A stretch of DNA of 64,000 nucleotides from Cubamyces lactineus (taxonomy: Eukaryota; Basidiomycota; Agaricomycetes; Polyporales; Polyporaceae), in the NCBI GenBank assembly GCA_022376465.1, contig JACDTU010000007.1, positions 186,001-250,000 on the forward strand, read 5' to 3'. Below, in pieces: positions 14,909 through 30,864 of this stretch (its first letter is position 1; each line of letters opens with the position of its first letter). The translations under genes were made by a program, and so were the position numbers. A model generated the notes under the pieces. That model did no database searches. It saw nothing but the letters and a program-made list of their open reading frames with translations, and had not been told where the DNA came from.

Positions 14909-16295
14909 TATGGCAAATGTGTAGTCGTAAGAGATGAGGTGTCGAGTCGAAAGTTGGATGTCGTTAGTGGGATGATGAGAGATCGGTCGTTGTCGTGAAG
15001 AAAGTCGTAACGCTTGTGGGGACGAAGGAGGATGGGAAGGGAGGTTATATAGCGCAGCAACGCAGGGCTGGCGTGTAGAGCGTCATAGGCTTGGGCGGGT
15101 GGAATGAGCCATGGCCATTCGCATCCTGCACCACAGCAAACGTCAGTCCGCCCCACTCACTTGCCTCTTCCGGAAAGGAGTTGTCGTTCGCTCGCTACAC
15201 GCGTTCCTTCACCGGATACACCCACCGAGTCGAGAAAGAGCGAGGGTTTCGTCAACGTGATGTCACTCGCCCCTCCTCTCCGCAGCAGTCGCTTTCATTT
15301 ACTCTCGGTCCCGACGCTCGAACGAGTTTATCACCAAGGCATACACATCGCAAGCTCAGGCACATCTGGTCTCTCTGATCCAGATCAAAGGCCTACGCCC
15401 GTTCTGCTTCCGCGACGTCGCGGATACAGAAGTGAAAGCTGTCGGTTCGATTCAATGCGAATGTCTACTCGACTACGAACCAACTTCACCTGCTCACGCA
15501 TAGGCGCTCCAGTAGGTCTCCATTGTGATTGCTACCGATACCAGCAACAGGGCGACTCGGACGTGGAGATGGAAACAGAGTATGCGGTGGTGGCTGGTGA
15601 TGGAGAATCAAACAGTGCGCAAGATGGTGTACACCCTGAACGCGCTACGTCATAATAAGACAAACAACCCAAAACAAACGCGTCGCGTCCTTCGATAGCT
15701 GCTATCACGTGGTCCATTCCTTCTGTGAACCTGAACTCAGACGCTCCCCGGTGTGCTCCCCTCTGTCCATTGACACCAACAACATCCATAACCGCGTCAC
15801 TTGCCATCTTACTCTGCTCACCTCGCGCCATACGTCCCTCGTAGTCGCCCTTCCGTTGACGACCCGATCGGGCCTGGGTCGACGGATTTTTCGGCCGACG
15901 ATCACCTCCTGATTGCGCAGTATATAAATTCAACAAGAAAAACATGACTGTGTCCCTATAATTGCACCCTTACCAGCACCCCAACGCAAGCTGCGCAGTA
16001 CTCAGAGTCTGTATAAGAGCAGCTCGAAATCACGGAGTGATACTGCTCTATACCTTATCGGCACAGCCTCTTCAGACCGCGAAGCCAGCGAAGTCATTGC
16101 AGTGTACTCCGGGTCCGTCGGAACAACGTCAAGCATTCGTATGAACTCAGTTACTGACTTTGATCTGCCACAGTTGGCGCGCGCGCAGTCGTCCATCAAC
16201 ACCGACGCGTAAGCTCAGCGAAAACATTGAAATACCAGGGCCACCGCGCGTGCTAGGTCCCTTCAGAACGCCGCCCTCTTTGGATCCCCCGCACA
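14909..16295. other. Divergent intergenic region
   Basis: Lies between two genes transcribed away from each other. It holds the HAM1-like promoter on the left and the ABC-transporter upstream region on the right; a TATATAAA sequence occurs at about 15921. Several frames are open on both strands but show no family motifs. No gene called. Confidence 0.4.
15045..15051 (-). promoter_or_regulatory. TATA box of the HAM1-like gene
   Basis: TATATAA on the minus strand, about 137 bp upstream of the ATG at 14908. Confidence 0.4.
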
Positions 16296-19200
16296 ATGCC
16301 CACTAGCGAGCGTTGGCTGCGCACGCTCATGGACCATCAACCGAACTATCTCCAGTACGTACCTCGCAGTACTTGTATCTTTCGACCGTGCCAGAACTAA
16401 CGTTGGTACTTCTATAGACCCATCCCGCCTGCGATGGACTCTCAAGTGATTCCTCTCTCCGCGACGGGCCTTTCCGCCCTCTTAATCCTCGCCCAGGTCG
16501 GTATTCGCGCCTACCACTCGACGCGCGATTGTGACGCTGCCAAACGGCCATCGTCGGATACGATGGAAGGCGTGCGGGCGGACGTAGGTCAAACATTGGA
16601 AGAAGGGCACGGGCTGAAGGGTTTCGTACACCGTTCGGGAGGGCGGGTCGTCTTGACGTATAAGCTTGCTCGTTTACTGTCTTGCGTCGCTCTGCTGTGT
16701 CTAGCTATCGCTACCGTCTGCAATGGTTTTCTTGGTACCGACTTGACCGACGATGTTTTGCCGTCGGACTGGGGCGCGTTCGCCCAGTGTGCGGTCTATG
16801 TAAGTCATCTTATCGTTGTGCTGGGGCCGTCCAGTCGGTGAGCCTATACATGCTGACTGATGGACGCGCTAGCTTTACTGCTCTTTTCTTGCTGTTATTT
16901 CTGTATCTTCCTCGCGTCACAGCTCGCTGGTCTCCAGCCATCTGTCTTTTGTGTTGTCGGTGACGTGGGCCGTGTACGTCTACCGGGACGTCCTCCCCCT
17001 CGGCACGACGACGCGCTCTCCCGCGGACGCACACGAAGGCACTTTGCTCTGGGCCAAATTCGCCATCCTCACCATAGCCGCCACCGTCATCCCCATTCTC
17101 GTCCCTCGCCCTCCTCTCAACACGGTACGTCTCGTCAATATGCGATATGCGATGTTGTACTTCTCAGATGCTCACTGGACTGCTGCAGGCCCCAGGGGAG
17201 ACTTTGAACACGGAGCAGAGCGCAGGGTGGTACGAGCGCAGGATGTACAGCTGGCTGAACGAGACCGTCGCGAAGGCGCACCGGGTGAAGCACCTCCCGC
17301 TCGACGAGCTGCCCCCGCTCGCGCGCTCGGACTCTACTGCTGTCCTCGTGGACGAAAGCCTGAAGGTACGTATCGCTACCTCACCATAGGCACGGAGTCA
17401 TGGTGGTCACTGGAAATGGGATGCGAGCTGATGTGCGCGGTATGGTTCATGATAAAGCATCTCGACCCGCTGCAAACGAAGTCGAAGCGGCATCTCTTCT
17501 GGGGTATTCTCGCTCTATTTCGTGAGTCCTATACCTCCCACCATGAACACCCGCCAGGCGCTCACGACCCCCTCCAGACCGGGAGTACGCGCTCGCCGCG
17601 CTCCTCACCGCAGGCACAGTAAGTCCCGCGCACGTCGCCCACCCCTCCATTCATCTCCTACAACAGCAGCTGTATTGCTAACGCGCACCCCGCTTTTCTC
17701 TGCAGTCCATCATCGGCCTGACGTGGCCGCTCGCGACGCAGGGCATCCTCGCGTCGCTCGAGGCGGGGAGCGCGTCGACGATCCGGCCGTGGGTCTGGCT
17801 CGCGGTTCTCTTTCTTGGGCCGCTTGTCGAGATGGTGTGCGAGGAGTGGTATGGGTGGACGATGGTCAGTCCCGCTTTCGCTCCCGTTCTATGCATATCG
17901 ATTTTTGCGCGCGACTGGCGTGAGCTTACTATGATGTTTTGGTGTGGCGCGTTTGGCAGAACCGCATGAGCGTGCATACGGAGGCGATCGTCACCGAGCT
18001 GCTCTTCCAGCACGCACTCCGTATCCGCGTCAAGTCCGAGACGTCAAACGAGGACCCTCGCGACGAGCCCGCCCCGCCCACCACGTCCGTTGGCGGCGGA
18101 GACGCTGGGCCTGCCGCAGAGGAGAAACCGAAGGACGGCTTCCTCGTGGGCAAGCTGAACAACCTGATCACGAGCGACCTCGCGAGCGTCACGGAGGGAA
18201 ACAGGGAGTGGCTCCGCTTACGTGCGTCCTTCTCTTTCTTTGCAAGTCGTAGGATTGAGGAAGGGCTCAATAATGTTTCACGTTTGTTCCTTGACGCGCT
18301 GCGTGCAGTCATCCAGAGCCCGGCGCGGATCGGCATCGCGATCGTGTTCATGTACAGCGTCTTGGGATGGAGGTGCGTTTACTCGCCGTGCCACCGTGCG
18401 GTCGCGCGTGGAGACTGTGAGCTCATAATGTTTGCGTTTGATTTTTGTAGTGCGCTGGTAGGGCTCGCGACGCTTGTCGCTCTCCTCCCGTTCCCTGGGT
18501 ACCTGAGCAGCTGGATTCAGAGCTTCCAGAAGGGAATGATGAGCACGGTGCGTCTCAAAGCTACACGCCAAGGTCGACGTCATGACACAACTGGCCTCCT
18601 TCCAGACCGACGCGCGCGTGCAGATTATCAACGAAGGTGCGCATACAGCCAGCCTGTACCTTGTGGAATGTGTGGTGACCAGTGGCCATGGTCATATACA
18701 GTCCTCAACGTGATCAGGATGATCAAGCTCTTTGGCTGGGAACCCCGCGTCGCGGCGCAGATCGAGGAGCGCAGGCTCGCTGAGCTGAAGTTCTTGAGCA
18801 AAACGCGGTGGCTGGAGATCCTGAACAACCTCTTCAAGTACGTACAGAGTTTTTTTTTGCACGTACCGATAGCGGGTTTGCGCATACTGAGGTCCTGATG
18901 ATAGCTATATCATTCCGTTCATCACGATGGTGGTCACGTTCGCGACCTACGTGAGTGTTGCTGCAACTGCGAGTCCTCGCCGGTATTGGAGACGCTGACT
19001 GGATACGTGCGCGCCATAGACCGTCTTGATGAAAGGCGAATTGACGGGTACGTCTTCACTCTTTACGGTTTCCGGTTCTGTGCTCACTCAATGTCATGGA
19101 TTCCAGCCTCGAAGCTGTTCTCGTCGAACGCGGGTATGTGCATATACGCGCGTCCTCGACAGCAGACGGGCGACTCAGAGTTACTTCGCAGCCTTCCTCA

Positions 19201-22200
19201 TAATTCAGCAGCAGATGCACGCGATCTTCTTCCAGATCCCGGTCTTGACGCAAGGTGAGCCTTGAACCCGTGTGGCTCCAGCCGACACAGCTGGCTGACG
19301 CTGTTAACCTTGCCAGCGCGCGTCTCGCTTGACCGTATCAACAACTTCCTGCACGAGGTGAGCACACCGGTCAGCTCCGTGCCTCCGGCGAAGTCCATAA
19401 GCTGACGGGTCTGTGCCAATCTCACAGACTGAACTCCTAGATGAGTTCGCCCGCCCCGCCTCGGCGCAGGACATTGCTTCATCCCCGGACCTCAGCTTTC
19501 CTGCCCCGTCGTCCTCCGACGAGGTTTTCGGCATCAAACAGACCTCTTTCACCTGGTCAAATGAAGCTGACGTGTCGACGCCCGCCACAGTAGAAAGCCA
19601 GCAGAGCAGGAGGTTCGTCCTGCACATCGACGGCGAGGTGCTCTTCAAGCGCGGGCGGATGAACCTCATCCTCGGGCCGACGGGCTCGGGCAAGACGTCG
19701 TTGCTCATGGCGTTACTGGGTGCGTCCGCGTTTCGAATTGTACCTTGTCAAGACGGCGGAGGTGTTGATCATGGTTGCGTTCTAGGCGAGATGCATGCGA
19801 GGTTGATGGGACCAGAGTCTTTCGTCAGTCTTCCGCGGACGGGCGGCGTTGCCTACGCTGCGCAGGAGTCTTGGGTATTGAACGACACAATCCGGGTGAG
19901 TGACGGCGGATCCTACTCCTTCTGATGATCCGATTGCTAAGTATCATGGCGTGTGTTCAGAATAACATACTCTTCGGCGCGCCGTTTGATGAAATGCGTT
20001 ATACAAAAGGTGAGCTCGCTATGGTACTTCCTGTATGCCAGCGTGATGCTCAAGAGGTTTGTTCCTGCAGTCATCAAGCAATGTGCTTTGGAACGCGACT
20101 TGAGCCTGTTCGATGCTGGTGATAAGACCGAGGTTGGAGAGAAGGGCATCACCCTAAGGTACACTCTCTTCACTGACCAAGTGTATCGCACGGGCTGACA
20201 GCGTTTGTTCATATTTGTCGCAGCGGTGGTCAAAAGGTGAGTAGTATTACGCTGAAATGAGCCGCTTTGAAATCGACACCTGCTTTTGTAAAGGCTCGAA
20301 TCACCCTTGCTCGAGCTATCTACTCCTCCGCGGAAATCTTGCTCCTTGACGACGTGAGTGGTCCTACCCTACGGCCCTCGTCTACGAGTGGTGCTCACGC
20401 GAACACGCATATAGGTCCTCGCCGCGCTTGACGTGCATACTGGTAGATGGATTGTGGACAAATGTTTCAAGGGTGACCTTGTCCGTGGTCGCACAGTGCT
20501 CTTAGTGGTATGTCAGCCCCTCTATGCACCGGAACATGCCATATACTCATGGAAGCGGGGCTCATGTAGAGCCACAACGTCGCCCTCGCACGGCCGATTG
20601 CGGACTTTGTCGTCGCTTTGGGAGCGGACGGACGGATCGTCAGCCAAGGCTCGCTGGAGAAGACTCTCCGGGAAGACAAGGAGCTTTCGGCGGAGCTCGC
20701 TGAAGAGGAGGCGCTGCTCAAGGAGGCGGATACCGAAGGCCTCCAAGATGACCTTGAGAATGAGAATGCCCAGAAGGACGGAGAGAATAGCGGGAAGCTC
20801 ATTGTAGCCGAGGAGGTCGAAGAGGGCCAAGTTGGGTGGGACACTCGTGAGTATAACAATTCACCTCTTGTTGTTGGAAGATGCCGTGCTCAGCGGGGTC
20901 GTACCAGTGCGTCTCTACCTGATGAACACCTCAAGCCGGCCCATTATCTACTGGATCGTCTGCTTGTCTATGTTCACGGTCACGCATAGCGTCATGAACA
21001 GCCAGGTGAGACTATTCAACCGTGTATGATAATATCGCCATTTGACCACAGGCCATCTACAGAGTTATCTCCTAGGATATTGGGCAGCTCAGTACGAGAA
21101 CCATGCACCATCGGAAGTCTCCGTTGCATAGTAAGCGGCATCGTCTCCTTCATTCATGGCGGTGAGCTTACCGCATTACAGTTACTTGTCCCTGTATGGC
21201 GTCCTCGTCCTAGGCACTGTGAGCGCTTACGCCGTGGTCTGGTTCTTCTACATCATTGGCTCTATGCACGCATCGAGAGTACTCCATCATCGGCTAGTAT
21301 CTTCAATTCTAGGTACAACTCTCAGGTAGTCTCTTTTGCTATCGCTGTGGCAAGACATCGTGGCTGAAGATCAGGAATAGATGGCTCGATATTACCCCGA
21401 CGTCCCGTATCATCGCTCGTTGCACCTCCGACATCCAAGCCAGTACGTACCCTTACTGATACCTCTATACTCTCCTCGGAGGAATTGGCTTATCCTCCCC
21501 GCAACAGTTGACACGAGCGTCCCAAGGTACCTTCTCAGCGTCATCGAATGCACCATCTTCATGCTACTTCGGGTCCTCGCCACGGCGCTCATGGCGCCTG
21601 TCTTCATCCTCTTCGCCCTCGTCGTCGGTATCGCCGGGGCCACACTCGGCCGCATCTATATCAAGGCGCAGATGTGCGTGAAGCGCGAGCTAAGCAACAC
21701 GCGTGCGCCAGTCCTGGGGCACTTCGGCTCGGCCATCACTGGGCTTGGTGAGTATTGTAACCTCAAGTTCATGTGATGAGGGCTGACCCGGTCTTAGTTT
21801 CCATCAGAGCTTACGGCGCGCAGGATATGTTCAAGAAAGAGTCGTACTTGCGTCTTGACCGGTACAACCGCGCAGCTCTGATATACAATGGACTGAATCG
21901 GTGCGCTGTCATACGGTTCGTTCTGGAGAGCAGAAGTGACAAATGATATCGTCATCTATCCAGATGGGTCACTGTCCGAGTCGATTCCATGGGAAATGTC
22001 CTCTCTGTCGCCCTCGCCGCGTACATCATCTATGTTGCTCGTTTGAGTGCTTCCGATGCCGGTTTTGCTATGGCGATGGCAGGTAATTGGTGTCCGCTTG
22101 TTCTCTCGCATGTCACAGATTCATTGACACCCATCCTCAGGCGGTTTCAGCATCAATGTCCTCTTCTGGGTCAGGACAGTCAACCACCTCCAAGTCTGCG

Positions 22201-23634
22201 GTAAGTTGCGTTCTTGCTCAAATGCGCCAATTCCTGTCACTGGTAACGAATGTTCGTACAGCGAACAGGTCAGCTTGTGATCAGTAATATGTTATTCGCC
22301 ATAACCACTGACACGCTGCCTTAGCATTGAGCGCGTCCAGCAATATCTAACGATCGAGCAAGAGCCAAAGCCTTCGGCCTCCGGAATTCCTCCCGCTTAC
22401 TGGCCGGCTAGCGGCGATCTACGTGTTGAGAAGCTATCAGCGCGTTACTCTGCTGTAGGTCCTCGTACAAATCATCTCGGAATTGCACTCATGCCAAGTG
22501 CAGGATGGCCCTCGCGTACTGCACGAGATCTCGTTTGAAGTCAAATCAGGCGAGCGTATTGGCATCGGTAAGCCTTTCCACGTGTCTAAGAGGCGCCATA
22601 CTCACGCTGCTGTGTAGTGGGCCGTACAGGCAGTGGAAAGGTAAGGCGAATGCATCGCACATTGTATTGGGAGAGAGTTGACCTGCCCAAATTCTTAGAG
22701 CTCCTTGACTCTCACGCTCCTACGATGCATCCTGACGGAAGGCAAGGTGTATTACGACGGCATTGCTACGGATTCGATCAACCTCGATGCGCTCCGCTCG
22801 AACATTACTATCATCCCGCAGACGGTATGCATGCTCCCGGTAGCGGCGTCCACATCACGCTAACTCTAACACTATATACAGCCCGAGTTGCTCAGCGGCA
22901 CACTTCGGAGAAACCTTGACCCCTTCGGGCAACACGATGATGCGACGCTCAACAACGCCTTGCGTTCTGCCGGACTGTTCTCCCTGCAGGAGAATATGAG
23001 CGCGGAGAACGGCGCGCGGCTTACGTTGGACTCTGAGATCGCCGGGGGAGGAAGTAACCTCTCGGTCGGGCAACGACAGATCCTGGCGCTCGCGCGGGCC
23101 ATCGTACGCAGGAGCAAGCTGCTCATCTTAGATGAAGGTGGGGTTTCGCATGCTATGCCGGTGAAGCCACGCTAACAGACCACGTCGATCGTCAGCTACA
23201 TCCGCGATTGGTGAGTAATGTTGTTGTCGGGACAAGCGGGCAGCTATTGATGAAGGATCCGTTTAGACTACGACACAGACGGGATCATCCAGAACTCCTT
23301 GCGGGAGGAACTGGGGCGAGACGTCACTGTGATCACTGTGGCTCATCGCTTGCAGAGCATCATGGACGCCGACAAGATCGTGAGTAACATGCCTCTTCGA
23401 TTCTTGAAGTATACTCATCGCATTACATGACATGCAGATGGTACTTGATGCTGGTCGAATTGTGAGTCGATATCATCTCGGATCCTACGTCGGTACAATA
23501 CTGACCATGGAGTACAGGTCGAGTATGACGCACCGCGCATGCTGCTGCAGAAGGAAGGCGGATACTTCCGTAGCCTCGTGGACGGCAGCGGAGACAAGGC
23601 CGCCTTGTATACTCAAGCTGGATGTGCTCTATAA
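16296..23634 (+). CDS. ABC transporter, ABCC (multidrug-resistance-associated) type, full length
   Basis: An intron-rich gene coding roughly 1,400-1,500 aa with the order N-terminal membrane region, TMD1, NBD1, TMD2, NBD2. NBD1 shows Walker A GPTGSGKTS (about 19674), signature LS-GGQK split by an intron near 20160-20235, Walker B ILLLDD and a SHN switch His. NBD2 shows Walker A GRTGSGKSS split by an intron at about 22638, signature LSVGQRQ, Walker B LLILDE and TVAHRL. NBD1 has Asp after Walker B where NBD2 has Glu, the asymmetric arrangement usual in ABCC exporters. The NBD2 D-loop reads DEATSAIDYDTDG only if the acceptor at about 23197 is used. The start ATG 16296 is followed by a short first exon (to 16354). 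Such proteins export conjugated organic anions and xenobiotics across vacuolar or plasma membranes. The downstream P450 makes a detoxification role plausible, but this is inference. Confidence 0.88.
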
Positions 23635-23759
23635 GCTGCCAGACAGTCCTAGAAGTTGGTTCACGTCATCGGCCATGCAGTACTGTACAAGCGAAGTTCC
23701 CATATCGTATAACATAGACGTCTGACTGAACGGAGGTTACGTGCAGCCGCTCAGATCCA

Positions 23760-26001
23760 CTAGTCACGGTCCGACGAGGTCGTCTCGGTGGTGCAGTTCG
23801 CTATGAGGTTCTCTGCCCAGGGCCCACGAGAGACTATGTCTAGCTCAAAAGGCTCTGGATACCTAGATCAGAGTAAATAGTCATCATCCTACCGCTGTAT
23901 CTGTGGGACACGCCACTTACGTGATAAAGCCAGAGGTCATCTTTCCCTCCAGCCGCACGGGTTTACCATCGGCGCCATTTGGTGCGGTGACGGAGAGCGT
24001 ATGAAGTGCCGTGGCTACGCTGATGAAGAGCGCGGCCTCTGCTAGATGGCGTCCAGGGCATTTCCTAAGATTATGTGAGCGCAGAGCAAGTGGACACAGT
24101 GTATTTCAAGTTGCGCAAGATGTCATAGGCGGCAGGTAGTCTCTGGGCTTCCAAGTCACGTACGTACCTTCGACCGTACCCGAAGACAAAAGCGGACGGG
24201 TCAAGGACATCCGGGTCGAGTACTCCATCTTTCAAGAAGCGTTCTGGCCTGAAGACCTCCGGGTCTGGGTAGTGACGAGGATCGCGAGAGTACCCCCTAT
24301 ACGTCCGATTCGGTCTATCAAAGCACTTCGGGACGATCTGAATGGCCAAATGCTCACCAGATGTTATAGACCAACAACGTTCCTCTGGGAATGACATATC
24401 CGCGAAATTCAAAGACTTCAGTGGAAGCATGCGGCATACCGAGGGGGGCTACAACACGCCACCGCAAGCATTCCTTCACGAGAGCGGAGACGTAAGGCAG
24501 CGAGTCGTGGTCGGCAAAGGTGGGGAGCCGGTCATGTCCAACGACAGCGTCGAGCTCAACCTGAGCCTTCCTTTGTACGTCGGGGTAAGAACCCATAGCT
24601 AAGAAGAATGTCTGGACGGCCGAGAGGGTCTGAAGCACAGTACGATGGACCGATGTCAGATCTTGTGCCGAGATGTGAGCTGTGCACGGACTCACTGTAT
24701 CTGAGCCGCCTTGTAGATAGAACAGACGATTGAGGTATGTGACTAAGTTCAACACTGGCCCCTGGGTGTGAGCTGAGTGGCATACCTGCATACGCGGCAG
24801 CAGCGGCATTTTTGGCTACCAGCTCTTCCTCTGCAGCATCGACCTTTCCCTCAGTGTGCGAGGCATCCTGCATGAGGCTCGCAGCGACAGATGGACTGCG
24901 GCTTCCGTGCTGCTGTGGTACAGCGGCCAACACAAGTTACTTTGACTAAGAGCGGCTGAGAAATTCGGAGGCGACATACCACCGAGGCCTTGGTCCACTC
25001 CCAAGGGAGATCACGAAGGTTGTGGTTGAGGGCCTTCCAGGCGTGCGCTTTGCGCTTAAATCCCGCGCCCGGTACCCAAGAGGGCACGAAACGAAGGAGC
25101 GGGAACATATCGACCCAGTATTTCCCGGGTATGGCGACCGCGCCGAACGATGCCACAGCCGCCTCTGCGAGGTTGACATATCCATCGTCTGTATCGAGTG
25201 CTTCCATCGACATGCCGTACGTGATCTCTAGGATCGACGCGGCGAAAAACCTGCAGTAGTTGGAATGAGATCCCACGACTCAACCATGAGCCAATGTGAT
25301 CACGATTCTCTCCGTAACCTGACACTTACCGCCGGATGTGCTGTGCGAACTCCCGTGGATTCTTGAGTACGTTCTTGATGAAATGGTGGGCGTGTCGTTC
25401 TTGCACCGGTCTGTACGAACGAGCTGCCCTGGTATTGAAATGCTGGTAGAACACTTTCCTGTGTCTGCGCCACGATGAGCTATAGCCCATCGTGGTGAGC
25501 ATCCATCCCCAACCGCTCCTGAGTATTTGGTCATGGTATCAGTAAAAGATTCAGTGAAGGCTAGGTTCGGAGGTTGGGAACCGTCCGCATGCACTCACAG
25601 CATAACCATTGTCGTAGACACTCGATCAGAGGTCACGGAAGACTTCTTCTCGAGGAGGTCGACAGCTGTCTCATGCGTTCCTAGTACGACCACATGCTGA
25701 CCCGGCATATTGAAGTGGACGATATCGCCTGACGAGCAAGAGGAATGTGGTTCGTAACTCGCTCCAATGACGGAGAAAATAATAACTCACCATACTTGGC
25801 ATTCATGCTGCGATACCACTGTTCTGGGTATAGCGTCGGGATGTCAAGCAAGCTGCCTACAAGGGGGATCGAGCGTGGACCTGGCGGGAGGCGCGAATAC
25901 CTCGAAGAAGTGGTGGACCTGATGGCATTGAGTATCAAGATGATGACACCTAGTAGTAGAAGCGAAAGTGAGTGCCAAGAGGAAAATAATTCTGCGAACA
26001 T
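23760..26001 (-). CDS. Cytochrome P450 monooxygenase
   Basis: A minus-strand, multi-exon gene. It starts with a hydrophobic membrane anchor (LLLLGVIILIL) and the Pro-rich hinge RLPPGPRSIPLVGS. The I-helix oxygen-binding motif AGGSDTT is assembled across two introns near 24660-24785. The K-helix ExxR is ECLR, the PERF motif is FRPERF (about 24240), and the heme loop is FGYGRRKCPGRHLAEA, spanning an intron, with the axial Cys at about 24053. The last exon ends near 23760. Length (about 500 aa) and motif order are normal, so the enzyme looks functional. It resembles the fungal O-methylsterigmatocystin-oxidoreductase-like P450s common in wood-decay basidiomycetes, which hydroxylate aromatic or lipid-like compounds at the ER. 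It needs a P450 reductase encoded elsewhere. Substrate unknown. Confidence 0.88.
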
Positions 26002-26594
26002 CTCAGGCTGGATCAGTGCCCCCAGGGGACATCGCGAGGTTGAACTGTCTTATAGCACGACCCCAGCGGCGCAAAGTCCGCAAGCGAAGAGAGTTATCAG
26101 CACACCACATGAACCACCTCACTTCCTTGCACAGCGCCACGCTGTTCCTTGCGATGATCGCGCATGGTGTACAGGGATCGAATTGAAGGCGTCGTAGATG
26201 CGAGTTGGAACCAGCCGCTACCATACTAGTACCGCCGAGACGCTCGCTGGCGTTAGAGACGGCTTCCAAGAGTCCTTACCTGTACATATGGGCGTCATGG
26301 CGTGCACTTTTAGACGACAAGGGACTCACGCGTCATAACGAGCATCATCCTGGTCGATGTTACTTAGTACATCACCTTCACTGGCTTAATCATGGGAGCG
26401 TTCCTGAGGTTCCATGCCTACCCTGGCCGGGCAGTGGCGGATGACTGCTCTCTAGGCGATTGATCCCTCAGCAGAATCCCAGATGATTGCTGGTAGCCAC
26501 TATTCGGAGTACAACTTGAAATGCATATTGCTACGATGAGCCCATCGTAGATTCTATAAGCTATGAAAGCTGCGAGCGAGCATTCGCGCTGTGT
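26002..26594. other. Intergenic region upstream of the P450 gene
   Basis: Holds the P450 promoter (a TATAA on the minus strand at about 26050-26054, 50 bp before the ATG) and the 3' end of the peroxidase gene. No gene seen. Confidence 0.4.
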
Positions 26595-28371
<1,777 letters not shown>

Positions 28372-28451
28372 AACTAGCTGAAGGAGATGAGCCCGGACTA
28401 GTCTGGAGGTCGACTGGTGTGGACGATGAAGCTCGTCGCACTCCGGCACGT

Positions 28452-28459
28452 CTTTTATA
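28452..28459 (-). promoter_or_regulatory. TATA box of the peroxidase gene
   Basis: TATAAAAG on the minus strand, about 81-88 bp upstream of the ATG at 28371. It supports that start over the upstream in-frame ATG. Confidence 0.55.
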
Positions 28460-30864
28460 CCCATCCATAGCGCATCGTGATGAACTGTTTGTTTGTTGCC
28501 TGCAAGGCGGGCCAAAGCCGTATCCAGACCCTAGGTAGAGAGCGTGTACCACATACCGCACCGTCGGACATAGAGACGCGCACCATGGCGGCCCTGGCCC
28601 AAGATGAACACGGCAGGATCGCTTGCGGTGAGAGCGCGCTGCGCGACCGCCGCAGCATCCCCGCATGCCGACGCGCCGGACAGGCCCAATGACGGCGTGT
28701 GGATTCGAAGACTTGTTGTCCTGTCTTTGTAGGTTGTGTAGCCTTTGGTGGCGCACGGTGCATGCGGTGCTGTCCGGGGACAGTCGTGGAAGGATGCGCT
28801 AGGAACCCGGACGCAGGTGGTAAAACTCTTGGGCGCATTTGACAGATTCTTTCTCGCGTAGGCGACTCTGCCCGCCGCACTGCGGTCCTCCAGTGTCGTT
28901 GCCGGTCCTGACAAGTTCTCATGGCCAGGAAGATGCCAACGTAAGGTTCGTGGGGGGCTGCATAGAGCGTTGCGCCTGTCGTCCGCCGAGACGCACGCGG
29001 AGAAAGCCTTACAAGGCACTCCCGCACTCTATCCATTCCATTGGTACTCTCGTGGGGCCATTGAGCACTTCGCCGTGCAATTGGAAGGAACCTGAGCAGT
29101 TCCTGTGAGATACGCATGATAATGGAGATGTTTGATCACTCAGCTTTGTACGTACGGTACTATTGCCGTTGCGCATCTGGATACCTAACGGGCGGATTTG
29201 CTTGCGTTGCCTTCACACGGGTTGACTACGTGAGGTATCGGCCATCACGATGAAAGTGCCATGTATCTGTGGAAAGGCACTGCCATAACGGTTGATTCCT
29301 TGACGGGGATTACGCCCGGCGGATGTTGCAGGGCAACAACAGATGAAGACCGCAGTCGTAGAAGAGGGGATTTCGAGAGTTTGAGCCAAAGTACAAGTGG
29401 GTCTGATCGTTGAATCCACTGAAGCCATCGCGTATGAGCTCGAGGAGACCGGCTGAATAGCGTGCGACGACACATGCATCCGATTAGCGGACCGAACGTA
29501 CGCCTGGCACCAACAACAGAGATGTCCGGGGCGTCGCTTTGGCCCCAAGAAGAAAGGAACGTTGACAGAGGAATGACCTTGTTCGGACACGGAATTCTGT
29601 GGGTGTGGTGAGTTGCGTTGCAGGCCGGCGGCGGTGGCCAAAAAAGTGTCAAGAGTTTGGTTTCAAGCACAAGCTTGAGCCGGAGTTAAGCTCTGCAGCG
29701 TGAGAGCGCGTGGGGAATGCTGGGATGTATGCGAAGCAAAGCAGCGCACATGCTGTCTGTTACCCGTCGAGCGGGCTGCGAGCGTCGCGTGAAAGAGAGG
29801 ATGGGCGTGCGGGGCTGGAAAGGCACTCACAAAGGTCTAGAATAGAGGCTTTACAGCAGCCTCATCCGGAAGTATGGCACGTCTGCTATAATTGTCTCAC
29901 AATAGTGAGCGGTACGACATGCGTTCGCATAGCCAGAAGAACGGGCATGCTTTGAGGTGATATGAAGCAATCGTTGTGGTTCACAGAGCACTGAGCAAAA
30001 AGCATGAGAGCCCAAGCCATCGTCGTGGGGAACTCATACCAGGGCATAGACGCCCATATCGGAGAATCGGCCCTCTTTCCGATACGAGCGCTTGAGGCCA
30101 TTTGCTTGCAAGGTAGCCCATCGTGCAACTTGCTTGCCTTCGCCCCTCACGTCAGATAGTAGATCCCTCCTGTTATTCGTCTTTCTGCTGCTGCTACTTG
30201 ACGAACTGCAGGAATATCTTCCGGGACTGACGCATGCTTAGTCCTTCAGTATAGCGACTACGAGTAATGTGTCTTCTAACGTGTCCTGGAATCCAAACCC
30301 CCGTACTCAAGCCGCCCCCGACCAGCCACTTCTCGAGACTCGGTCGACTTAAAATCTCAATTTGAATGATGTCCCTCATGCTTTGCAAGTTCTTGGCTAC
30401 TAAGTAGTCATCCGATATTCGCCACGGATGCTCGGAGTCAGCGACCGTCGATGGTAGCTGGCTCCGTGGGGCACGATCTCTAGCAATGAGGCCGGCATGC
30501 TGACGTGATTTTGGGTGTACCGTATGATGCGGTACGTTGTGAATGTCAGCTACCTTCACGCCACTGTTTCCTCTACCTGACACAGATCGTATTCAATGGA
30601 CACCCGAGCTAAGTGGATGTGGATTCTGTGCGACTTGTCAACACAAAAAGTCCTGACATGAGTCTGAGGTAGGGCGTTGTACGTGTGTGGTTGAAGACTC
30701 GGACTCGCTGAACACTCGGACACCATACGCACTGCGCACCGTACGGTTCACACCAAGGTCGCAGATCCCGGGGTCCTCAGCTGGAGAGTTCACTCTCCGC
30801 TAAGTCGGCCCATACAGGATCAATGTTTTGATCACAAAGCCTGTTTGCCGGCATCCCTCTAACT

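Noticed and set aside
13769..14998. 409-codon plus-strand open frame
   Set aside because: Lies antisense to the HAM1-like gene, crosses its introns and has Leu/Val/Arg-rich composition typical of the shadow of GC-biased codons.
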